Below are positions 11,531 to 23,200 of a stretch of DNA of 64,000 nt, in pieces (positions within the stretch are counted from its first letter, which is position 1; every line of letters starts with the position of its first letter). This DNA comes from Symbiodinium natans (taxonomy: Eukaryota; Sar; Dinophyceae; Suessiales; Symbiodiniaceae), in the NCBI GenBank assembly GCA_905221605.1, contig CAJNDS010000267.1, forward strand, positions 118,574 through 182,573, written 5' to 3'. The notes under the pieces were generated by a model. That model saw only the letters and a program-made list of their open reading frames with translations. It was not told the origin of the DNA and did no database searches. Position numbers and translations under genes: made by a program.

Positions 11531-13712
11531 AGACGCGGAGGTCTTTGTCCTCCATGCCGACGAGCTGTTAGCCTCCCTTGGCCTCGGTCTCCTGGGTGGG
11601 GAGGACTGGTCAGGGTATTCTTGGGCACCGGTTGAAGCCGAGACCGAACGACACTGGCATTTTGCAGGCTGATTTTCCGGTGTAGATTCGAGGAAATGCG
11701 AACCCTTTGATGGGGCTTGCTAAGATCGAGCTTCGTTCTGTCATGTTTTGCTATGCCGCCCGGCAGGCTCTGCTGTTTGGACTTTACGGTCTCGCTGTGG
11801 CCAACGATGCTACGGAGCCTTAGGGTTGCAGGGTTTCGGATAAGGGTGCAAGCATAGAAGTTGCGAAGGCAGGAGAATCCAGATTCAGATGTAGGGTGCG
11901 GAACTGGGGCTTTGGCTTTGGGCTTCTCACAGTTCAGGGCTTGGGATTCTCTGCCCCGTCAAAAAAAAGTTGCCCTACGCAGAAGAGCAACAAACCCTAC
12001 ACCCCTGAACTAAAACACCCTCAACCCTAAACAACCCCCCTTCAGGAGCTCTTGCCAGGTCCGAATTCACAGGTCTAACTTGCAGCGGGCTTGAGACCTG
12101 CCAGGGTTTCTTGGGGTCGCTTCAGGCTTGTGGGCCTCTGAACCTGAAGCCGCTTTGTGCACTTTGCAGTTGCTCCTTTTTCGGGGGGCCGTTGCTTTTG
12201 TTGGGGATTCACCGCGAAGCTGAAGCGGAATGTGCTAGAAGAGACTCCCCACAGGGCCCAGAATGCAGACCCTTTTTTGGGGAGCTTGGTACTGGTAACT
12301 CAAAAGTCCGGGTGTAACTGGGAGGACACCTCTTTGGGGGCAGTCATCAGCTTACGTTTTACTCAGCATCGAAGCCTTAGATAGGCGACTGCTCAGGGTT
12401 TGGCCGGGTTTAGGGTTTACGCTGGTCATTTTGCCCTTGGCCGCTCGGCTCAGCGTGTCACATGCAAAGACATGGCGGTTTATGAGAGATCAGAGCCAGG
12501 CTTAGAGTCTTGGATGGACCCTGTACGCCCTAGACCTCCCAGCCCAAAGCTTCGCACCCCGACTTGCAGATGCCTTCAGAGAGGTAGGTTCTGGGGTTGA
12601 GGGTGAAGAAGCTGGTGTGGCTGTTGTTTCTGGGAATTTAGGGGGTTTCGGAATCTTTGAGCTTCTAAGGCTGCGCTCGAGGCGCCTTTAACATTTCGAG
12701 GCTTTAAAAGCCTCGGCTTTGCCTGTCAAAGCTTCGACGAACTGCGCTGGCCCTGTGGACCGCCACGCTTGGCGAGCGAACGGCCGCTGGGCTCTGCGCG
12801 GCGAGTTGGGGCTTACGGCTTACCTGTGGGGCTCAGGTATCATTGCCATTCTTATTCTTATTCTTGTTCTTATTCTTATTCTCTTTTCTTATTCTTATTC
12901 TTATCCTTATCCTTCTTATTGATCTTTTGATTAGTACTCTTCTTCTTCTTCGTTTTCTTCTTCTTCTTCTTATTGCTACCATAATTCTTCTTGCGGTTAT
13001 GCCTACATTGAAACTGATGATTATTTTTTGAGGGTTCAGCAGGTTTGAGAAGAAAAAAGGCCTGCTGTGAGGGGGCGGTGATAATGGGAGTTGTCTCGGC
13101 TCCTGTGCTGGCTTGTCCTCCGAACCAGGGGCCCGCAACTGCCGCATGCCAGCGCGAGTGGCGCCAGAACCGGATGAAATCTTGGAGGACCATTGCTGGG
13201 CTTGTCAGCCCTTTTATGAGGTTTTGTACCTAAACCCCCAAACAATAGTCTGTCAGCTCCATGGCAACTCTGCTCTGCCCAGGGGCAGCAACTCTCTAAG
13301 CCCCACTTCGGAAAGGGTTGTCAAGTTACTCAAGCCAGCAATGACATGGCGTTTAGGTCCACACGTAGAAACGGCTGCGCAATGCTGTATTACATATGTC
13401 ACGTGTTTAATGCAACGTGCGGTCGCGAAGGAATGAGTGGCGACCCCTAAGCCCAAATCCCCGCAATCTGCGCTCCAAGTTTGAAATGGGAGGCGCCGGC
13501 TGCAAATCGCCACGAATAAGGGATGCCTATGTGCCAATGTGGGTTGCCCAGGGCGCATATGAGGTGGTTTAGGGTTGGTGGGGGGTTCAAAACCGCATAA
13601 ACATGGAGCTTTGAACATGTCGCATCGCGTGGCCAGCTTTTTTGTCGCAGGAGGCGATCAACGATGAGGACTTCGAAAACATGCCGATGTCTATCCCCCT
13701 CGGTTGCCTGGC
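11531..13712 (+). CDS. Candidate exons upstream of the ABCG gene
   Basis: Three segments look coding: 11531-11597 (DAEVFVLHADELLASLGLG), 12718-12807 (contains FDELRWPCGPPRLASERPL) and 13644-13712 (EAINDEDFENMPMSIPLGCL). The last lies 530 bases before the first certain ABC exon and could be the N-terminal part of the same transporter, because ABCG proteins carry a poorly conserved N-terminal stretch. The first two have no assigned family. Introns between them contain TTTAGGG-like words. There is no clear start codon context. Confidence 0.35.
12841..12985. repeat. Pyrimidine microsatellite (TTATTC)n to (TTC)n
   Basis: A run of TTATTC-like hexamers followed by TTC triplets, almost purely pyrimidine on the + strand. 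Low-complexity open frames on both strands arise from it and are not genes. Confidence 0.9.
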
Positions 13713-14243
13713 TGCATGAAACGGGCTTGGGCTTGCATGGCTTGAGGCTTCTGTGCTCTGGGTTCTTGGTAACCAGTGCCTGAAAAAGCTCATGGCTTTG
13801 AAAAGAATTTGAAAAGAATTCAGGACAAGACTGCCATGAGTCTTTCATGTGCTCTTGTGCACAGGCTTGCGGCGATGTGTAGGTTCAGGCTTAGGCCCAT
13901 TTGGAGAGCGACATGTAGCGGATGAGTGATGGTCATCTCTCCCCTTTCACTTCGTCTTGTGGTGGACTCTAGGGCAATCGGTGAGCCCCCGAAGACGTTC
14001 ACAGCGTTCACAGGTTTGGGTTCGGAGGGCCTGGGGGTTTAAAGGGCCCCCTCCCCTTCCAGGGCTGCCTTTTTCTTGCCCAAGGCAAGGAGTCGATGGT
14101 GCCCATGGCCATGCGGCCGACCAGCACCACGGCGCCTGGGCTTTCGCCTGGATGTAGAGGCTTTGGGCTTCGTTTTCTGGGCTTTCGGTTCAGGGGGGGG
14201 GCTTTGGGATTCGGATTCGGATTCGGGATGTGGTGACTGCAAG

Positions 14244-17200
14244 ATTCGAACCGCAACTGAGATCAAGTCCAAGTTCTGCTGGAACGACGTGACGATGACC
14301 GTTGGCGCGGCCAAGCAGGACCCGAGACCCCTCAACTTGCTCCCATCAGCCGAGGCCGAAACCAGATGGAGGGTCCAGAGGGTCCAGGGGGTGTTCTGGC
14401 TTGAAGCGTGAGGCAAATCCCAAAGCAGGAGAAGCAGATCCTGAGCGGCATCTCCGGCAGCCTTGAGATGGGTGAGCTCTGCGCACTCATGGGACCCTCG
14501 GGCACCCCGGCCGCCGGAAGGGCTTCAGCGGTTTTCTGGCATTTCGAGGGGGTGAGGGTTTGGGATGGGTTTGGGGGCTTCAGAGGTTTAGGGAGCAGGG
14601 TGGGGTTGAAAAATCCCGGAGGTGCAGGCAAGACCTCCCTGCTGAATGTCCTGGCGGGCCGCATCAGGACGTCATCCCTGAAAAGTTTTTAGAGGAATTG
14701 AATAAGGCAGGTAGATGAGGATCTAGGCATCTGAGGCGGTTCCTGGCGGCGAGGGTGTAGCACTCCAGGTTTGGGAGTGGGTGACGCCATGAACATGGAC
14801 AACATCCGAAAAAGTCACTGCTTCATTTGAGCACTCACTTAGTTGATAGTGTGAGAGTTTGTCATTACCAGGACCAACCGGAGGCAACGGGTAGATGGCG
14901 ACATCACGTGCCCCGGTGACACAGTTGGGTGGCCGCGACATTTTCCTTCCTGCTTCCTAAATACGTCTTGGCAACATGGCGTTTGCAATGCTGCAGGTCT
15001 CCATGAGTCCACACAGAATCCTTTAGGACGTCCTTCAGACATGGCTGTGACTGTGAAGGCTGGACGGGCAGCCCATCACGGGAGCCAATCTGCGAAAGCG
15101 ACCCTTGGCTGTAGCATGTCGCGAAATCGACTTTGTGCTTGCTTGTAGCACTCCACACCCGTGATCCCGCAGAGTTCTGAAACATCGTAAAGTAGTAAAG
15201 AACATAGTACCGCACCACCCTGTTGCAGGGGTCCAGGCTCCCAAATGCATCCCAGACATGCACAAGGATTCCTCGCCATTTCAACGAGAGCTTGATGATA
15301 CTATACCGCGCTGCCAGGAGTTGCCTATGTCATGCAGCAGGACATCCTGTGCCCGACGCAAACTGCTGCCTGGCTGCTCAAGTTGGTAGCCAAGGTATGC
15401 AATCGCCCCACACAACTCCCAAGCACCAACACAGCCACAGCGCCTTCTGAAAAGGGTCTGGGCGCAAGAGGCACAAACCCTAGCACTTAACCCTAAGCTT
15501 ACCCTAAACCTTCGGGTTGAACTGAAATTCAATAAACCCAAGCCGCCTAAACCCTAAACGGCCTCAAAAGAGGTGCGGGAGTCGCTGATGTTTTCCGCGA
15601 ACCTCCGGCTACCGCGGTCGTTTTCGGCCAAGGCGCTTCTTCGTGGTTCCTCTTCGGCTTGCGGGAATTGAGGGCTTGGAGGTGAGGGGGTAGAGTTTAA
15701 GGTTCCTGTTTTACAGCTTTGTGAGGCCTCGGCCGCCTGTGGATAGTGCACGATTCCGGGAACACCAAAAAGCTTAATCTCATGAGACTCCAAAGCCAAT
15801 CTCATGAGACTCCAAAGCCCAAAAACTTTCAAGCCCTATAGACCAAACCCTGACCATAAACCCTAAATCCGTCCCATCATCGTGGCTTCACGGGACTAGG
15901 CAGGAGCACTCTCTTCCATTAGGCCTACAATTGCAAAGCTAGGCGCGTTCTTGTCTACATGCGAGTAAGTGGTGTTCAAGGGACATAATGTGCCGTGTAC
16001 ACTCTCCCGAAACAAATTCCTGACATGCACTGGATGCAACGCTCCGCTTGCAACAATATCTCATTGGCCAGCAGTGCTTGTGAGTGTTGCAGTCAGGGGC
16101 TTTCTGAGGCATTGGGGTTTTTGTGTGTTAGTGTTAGTCCAGCAGAGCAAGCTCCTCCGGCCACTCTCCAGAAGTCCGATTGTTTGTACTCTGGTCGACG
16201 ACGCGGCCTTTGCCGCAAGAGTTGAGGGTTTCGCTGCGTCGGTGCCGTAGCTTCGTCCAAAGATGTGTCCGAAGCCATAAACCCACAAAGCCCTACAAAC
16301 CCTAAAGCCCCAGAACCGGCCTAGGGCTAGCAACATCTTCTTTCCTCGGCTCCTGCAAAAGCTGCGCTGCTTCAACCTGGTTCAAGGTCTTTTTGGGTGT
16401 CTTGAGCCTGAGCCGAAAACCCCTATGAAACCCACAAGCACCCACAAGACCCGCCCATAGGCCCAATAATAACCTTAAGCCAACAACCCCCCCCCCCTCC
16501 GCACTGAGCCCAAAGCCATGAACCCGCGACTTCCTCTGCAGGAGAAGGGCGGTATGGTGGACCAGATGATCACCGAGCTTGGGCTGGCCCATCTCGCCGA
16601 TTTAGGGGGCTTAGGCTTTATGTAGGGTTTTTGGGGGGGGGGGGGGGGGCTTGTCTGGATTTTGGTGGTAGATGTGTTGCACAATATTGCAAGTATTGCG
16701 GACCTTCGGTTCGGGACGGGATATCCTAACTCAGGGGGTGAAGGGTTGAAGTAAGGGCTCTGCAGGTGCGGTTTAGGTCCCCCCCGCAACCCTTCAGGGG
16801 TGTCCGGGGGACTCGGCTCAGGGATGCGAACGAAAGGTCTGTAATGGTTTTTTCGGGGGTCTGGGCTTCTGGTGTGCTTTCTCCATGCCCTCTCAGTGAG
16901 CCAGGCGAAGTGCGCGAACACGTACATCGGACGCCCGGCGGCACGAGAGCGGGTCTCGAATTCGAAGAAATCAAGCTTTAGGATGCACGGTTTCGGGAAA
17001 ATGAGAAGTGCAATTTTAAGAGCTTCGAATATGAACCATCCTGAAGCCCCGAAACCCCACACCATGAGCAGGAAAGTTTGAGAGCGAGCTTTGATGATTG
17101 AAAGGAGCCCCCAAACTCGAAAGCTTCACAGAAATGCCGGTACTACTGGGTTTGTGTAGGGCTTACACGGATTTAATGGAGTTTCCAAGGGGAGCGTCTG

Positions 17201-20200
17201 CCCCTTGTCGGAACTTGCAGGGGATGACCTCATCCGTGGCATCTCCGGTGGAGAGAAGAAGCGCACCTGCGTGGCGATCGAGCTGATCGTGCCGCTCGGA
17301 TGGCGCTGAGCTCCGGGGCCCCAACATCCTCCGAGACGCCGTCCTAGGACCCCGGACATTGCACGCTTTCATCTAGTCCGCTTTTACCGCCATTACCCCC
17401 ACATGATGAACCCATTACGTGCAAGGAGCGAGTCCCCACCTGAAACTGTCCCAACTTTGGAGCCAGAACTCCGAACCCCCCCAAAGACCCGTCAAGCTTC
17501 CCCCCTGCAAGATCCCACACCCCTTAACCCCCCCACAATTGTCTCTTATCGGAGGCAGCCGAAGCTCGTGTTCCTGGACGAGCCGACGACCGGCCTGGAC
17601 TCCTTCGCTGTGCCCGGGCTGCGAGGAGAGATGTGTCCTCTAGAGTTTTTGGGGTTCATGGTCGAAAGGACTTTGGGTTGGCCTAGGATTACATGACTAT
17701 TCCATGGCCTCAGTCAGTCCCCGGTTTTGCCTTTGCAAACGATACGTCTTTGAAGCAGCACACAAAACCGCCAGCGCTCCGTTTGCGGCACGTCCTCGGC
17801 CCTGCAGATGGCCAGCCAGATCACGGTTTTGGGGTCGTAGCGTTTAACGTAGCGTTTAAGGGTTTAAGGTCCGAGAGCAGTTTAGGGCCTCAGGGTTGAA
17901 TGGCGCAAGGGTCCTTAGGTTCTTAGGGTTCAGCTCGTCGTCGCCCTTCTGCAGCCTCCGAGCTCGCGGCGCTCATGCTGCGTGTCTGGAAGGCCTCGGG
18001 GGAAGAGCTGCTTTCCATGCCCCCGGCCGAGGCGGGCACCGTGCGCACCCTGAAGCAACGCTTGAGCCCGCTGTGTGGGGCGAGCCGCTTCAGGCAGAGG
18101 CTGCTGTGCGAGGGCCGAAATTTGGAGGAAGATGTCAGCTTCACTGCGCCTCTTGATTTGCAACTGGTGGTGCTGCCCTTCTGCAGTACCACCGAAGAAG
18201 AGGTGGACAACTTGATAGACCTTGTCATCTACGGCAGCCTGCACGACGTTGAGAGTGTCCTGCAGCGGCCCCAGGATCCCAATCTGGTGCCGGATGGCTA
18301 TTTCGAGCGGCCCGTGTGGTTCGCCGCCGCCTCTGGCCAAGTGGAAGTCCTCCGGGTGCTGCTGGAGGCGAACGCCGAAGTGGGGCCGCGCGAGAGACCC
18401 CTCCTGGCAGCGGCTGCGGCTGGCCACGTCGGCGCCGTGCGCTTGCTGCTGGAAGCCGGCGCCCGACATGAGGCCGAGGCCGATGATAACGAGGCCATGC
18501 AGCAAGCTTCGGAGATGGGCCACCTCGAGGTTGTCCGCTTGCTGTTGGAGGCCGGCTTTGACAAGGGCAGTCCCGGCAGCACTGGCAAAACTCCCAGTCA
18601 GATTGCTGCTCAGAAAGGCCACATCGAAATCGTCCGTTTGCTGTCGGCCGACGATGCTCTCAGTGCACTGGCGCCGGCAAAAAGCTTGAGATCGGAGTCG
18701 TGCCATCTTGCAGCTGCCAAGTGTTCTTTCTCAAGGGTTCCATACACGCAAGGGGCGTGCAAGCCAGAACTCATGGACACTCGTAGCGCGACCTGGGCCA
18801 GAGCCTTGGGCCTATAGACACTTCAATCGCCTGTCAAGGGAAGATACTGACCCGAATGCCACGTACAAGGCCCATGAAGCCTTATAAGTAACGCCCGATG
18901 CATCCGACAACTTTCGGAGAATCCCCAGCCCAGGCGCAGACCGTGATCCAGAAGCTGAGGACTTTGTCCTCGCGGGAAGGCTGCAATGTACTTTGCACGA
19001 TCCATCAGCCGCCCGGCCTCTTCTCTTCAGGGGTGGGGGTGGGTGGGGGTTGCCTCTAGGGTCTTGAGCCTTAGACCCCAAGCCCTCAACCCTGAAGTGT
19101 AAACCTTTAAACTTTAACCTTTCTTTCGGAACCTTAAACCCGAAGCCCTGGTCCCAGAGCTCTCGTCTGTGGGCTTCAGGCCCCATGGGCCATCCCTCTC
19201 GGCCTCAACCCTTGAACACGGGCCCTCTTCGTGCAGCGTCTTGAGGCCGTCCTCGGAGGTCTTCCACCTCTTCAACAAGGCGGGCTCCGCGTGTGGAGAG
19301 TCGAGGCCGAGTTAGTCCGAAGGCCTCCAACAGGTAGCGCTCGTGCTAGACCCGCTTGATTACTCCCGAACCCCTCCTGGACCAGCCTTTCCAGGTGATG
19401 CTGATCCACTCAGGCAGCGAGCCGTGGCTTGCTTTGGGGGGGGGGGGGGGTCTAGGTTTGTCTTGGGATACTGTTGGCTTTCGGATTGTATGCCCTACAT
19501 CCCACACCCTGAAGCATGTGTGCTGATCAACCTTATAGGCACCCTCTCTCATAGACGATAAAAAGGCCCTCGAAGGCCCATTGTTGGTTGCAGACCGTGC
19601 CTAGACACCCCAAACACAAATGCCACTCCATCCCCCCCCCCTCCCCCACAAGGCTTGCAAACAAAATGCAAACGTCGCCGAAACCCTTCGGATCCTAACG
19701 CCCCCCTACACTCTAGAAGCCTTTAGATTCGCCCCTGTTAAGACCAGAGGCCCTGCCTCAATTCCCCTGGTGCCAATTTTGACCCTTGCCCAACGTCCTT
19801 CGGGTTAAGCCTTTGCATCCCCAGCCCCTCAAAAGAGTGCCTAGAGACCCTACATAAACCCTGACCCCCCGAACCCTGAACCCTGAACCCTAAAACCTAA
19901 CAACCCTGAACCCGAAACACCGAACCCCTGAACCCTAACCCCCCCCCCCCCCCCCCCCCCCCCCAACAACAAAAACCTCGAAAGCCCTGGGAGGCCGGAC
20001 CTTTTTCTTCGGCATGGTCCAGAACCTCTCGCGAGAGCTTGCGGGACGCGGGGCCTTCGATAAAGGGCTCTTTTAGGGTTTCATTGGGGACCATAAGGCT
20101 CAGGGTTTAGCAGGTTTAGGGGCCCTCCGGGGGGGAGGGGGATCCGGAGGACCTTTTTCTCCTGCTTAGACTTTGGCCTCAGTTTGTTGGGGTCTTTGGG

Positions 20201-23200
20201 TCTTTGTTTAGGGTGGTTGAGGGTCCCGTGATTGTCCGAGATCAGTTGAGGAGGTGGCCGCACCGGAATTCCCAAATCCCAGAACCCTCACCACCTCAAC
20301 CCCAAGGGTCAAACTCAAAACCGAGGAGCTGGGCAGCCATGTCCTGCGGAGTACAACCTCGCCGACCACGTGCCCAAGCTGTGAGGGACCCCAAAAGCCT
20401 GAACCCTAATCGCCTTAATCCCTTCTGTTCTGGGTGCTCTCATGAGTATGCGGAGACATGGGCGTTGATCTGAGTTTCGGGTCCTTGCTGGGTCTCCTTT
20501 AGACTTATCTTCCCTTTTGGCTAGGAGGGGGCCCCAAGTTTAGCTGAAGAGGGTGTCTTCTCCAGTCCCCAGCACCATGGGCTTCCACTGAACTGGCTTC
20601 GGCGAGCCGCTCTTCGTGAGAAGCTCCCATCGTCTCGAGCACATCATGCGACAGTACAAGCGCGTCATGACATTGTTGATGAGAGCGACCTCGCTTGGCA
20701 GTGGCTTTTTGTCGTGTCTGAATATCAGCGGTGTACTGCATCAAGCTGTCCACATATCGCCAAGGGAAACCTGCGTAGACCCTCGATGTGTTAATTTATG
20801 TCAATTTGGTATGTCCAGCTTGTTTGATGGCCATTAACGTGGTATTGAGTGTCATGAGAGTTTGTAGTGATAAGCCGCAGCTGCGGGGATAGAACACGGT
20901 GTTTCCCTGCTTCGCAACTGTCTCACTACGCCGGTAGGCCGTAGGGCAAGTGAAAGGGCTTGGCAGGTTGGCGAACCCTCAACCCTCAACCTGGTTGTAG
21001 GGAGCTCTGATGCAGCTCCTGAGGCCTCGTTGCCCCAAAGACGATTGGCCCGCACGACAGTCTTGCCTGCAAGGTAATGTTCCTCCTACAGAGGGAGTCG
21101 GAGTCGTCGCTGCAACTTATCCAGAGCAGCTTTACATCGAAATCCCAGGCCAGGGCCTGTACACACACTCGCAAGCGGCAATCCGACCCAATCCCTCCTT
21201 CCGCGGTCCTGCAGGAGTCAGAGGACGACGAGCCTGTCACGACCGTGACCCGGCTCCCCAGAACTAGGGTCCTGGGTCTGGGTGGCTCGGTGGGTGTTGA
21301 GGGCGGCATTGGGGAGGGTGTTAGGGGTTTCATTTGGGAAACTAGTTAAAATTCAGGGTTCAAGATTTACAAGTTACGCTTCATGGTTCAGGGTTTGGGG
21401 TGTATAGAAGTTGTACAAGGTTTCTGTCCAAGGTGGTTTTCGGCGGGTGTTGGGTGTTATTTTTTCCTTGTGCTTCGCACAAGCAACATTCGGGCCTTTT
21501 TGGGACCTTCGAAAGAAGCGTTTTATGTGAGATTGGTGCAGAGCGGTTTCCCTACGGTAGCCCAGTAGTTCAAGGTTCAAGGAACCTTAGGAAGCAGGTT
21601 TTGGGCAAGGTCAGAGGCCACGTACCCTAAGTTAGGGCTGTCCTAATCATGACCTCACTTCGGTTCGTTCCTTTCGAAACCCAAGCCCCACACCCTGAAC
21701 CGCCCAAACCTACCTCTAGGATGGTTTCGGGTTGACCCGCACACGATTCAAGGGCTCAGGGTTGGAGGGCCCTCATTGGAAATGAAGGGGGCTCCAGCTC
21801 TGTGTGTAGGGGGTCCCGAAACCCTAGAATCCCTGAATTTAAAAGCGCCTGTGAAGCCCGACAAGCCGTAAGAATCGAGGAGAAGAGCCGGATCATCGCG
21901 AAGGGAAAGACTGCAGGCTTCTGCTGGCAGCTGTGGGCGCTGACGAAGCGGCTGAGACCGTTGATTCAAAAGGGAGCTTTGGGGTCGGATTCGGCGGTTG
22001 AGGGCTTGGGGCTTCGGGGCGAACCTGAATGCCTTTGCTACCAAACAAGAGCACACAGCATATATTCATGTTCTGGAGTTTGCTTCGGTGGACCGGCGTG
22101 CTCGTACTGCTTGTCCCGAGCCGTCTCCAAAGCATGCGAGAACAAGATCCCGGCTGGCACTACTCCTTGGCAAAGGCTCCCAGAAGAGAAGGCTTGTCTT
22201 TCATAACCGACCAGCACGTCTAACATTCAAGAGTTCAAGGCCTAAGTAAGGACTCACCGTCGCTAGCAGAACGACATTGCCTGCCAACATCCTGACGCCA
22301 CCTTGAGGTAGTTCGGCGAGACCTCCTCGGCCCTAGTCCCTCATGCCCCTCAAATAAAAGACTGCCTAAACCCTAAACCCCGAAAACCCTACAAACCCTG
22401 TAGACCCGATAAACCCTATAAACCCTACAAACCCCATAACGATCCATAAAGCCTGAACACCTAACGAGCCCTAAACACCTCCTTAGAGAGGCCCCTGAAT
22501 CGATCTTGTCGCTCCGAGGCGCGAGGCCCAGGGTGTGTGGCGCAATGTTCCCGGGCTCATCGCGTGACCTGTCAGCCTCCATGTGGAGGGTTCAGGATTT
22601 AGCGTTTAGGGTTTAGGGTTCAGGGGTCAGCAGCTTTAGGAGGGTTCGGGTTGGTTTAGGGCTGGCTTCTCAGGGGAGTGGAATGCCTTTTCGGGGGTTT
22701 TCAGCTGGAGTTTCGAGCCGCGGTTTTACATGATTGTTGAACACGAATCCTAGAACCCTCAATCCAAGAAGTGACCCAATAAAGACACCCGCAAGCCTTG
22801 ATATTGATGTTCCCAGGTCGTTAGTCATGCCTGCCCTGCTCAACGTGTGCCTTGGCGGGGTTTAGGGTTGGGCCATGCCAGGCAGGCAAGCCCGGAGCCC
22901 GGGAACGACTTGACTTGTTGCTTGTTGGGGGGGGGGGCGGGGGGCTGGTAAGTGTTGCGATCTCCCTCGCGACATTGCGTGTGTGCATACATATATATAG
23001 ATGTATATCTATGATCCGGGTGCGGCTGGCCCACCCCCCCCCCCACCCCAATGGTTCCCCCCTCCCCTGTGGTGTGGTTGTGGGTTGCTTTTAGGGTTTA
23101 GGGTATTAGGGTTTCAGAGTCGAGGGTTTATGGGTTCGGGTTCTGGGTTTAGGGTTTAGGGTTTCCCAACCCGCAACCCTAAACCCCATAGAGAATCGGG

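Noticed and set aside
14230-14260. tRNA-like B box on the - strand (GGTTCGAATCT)
   Set aside because: No matching T-stem or acceptor stem, and the sequence belongs to an ABCG exon.
16475-17065. 196-codon - strand frame
   Set aside because: Lies across + strand ABCG exons and a poly-G/C run; no motif.
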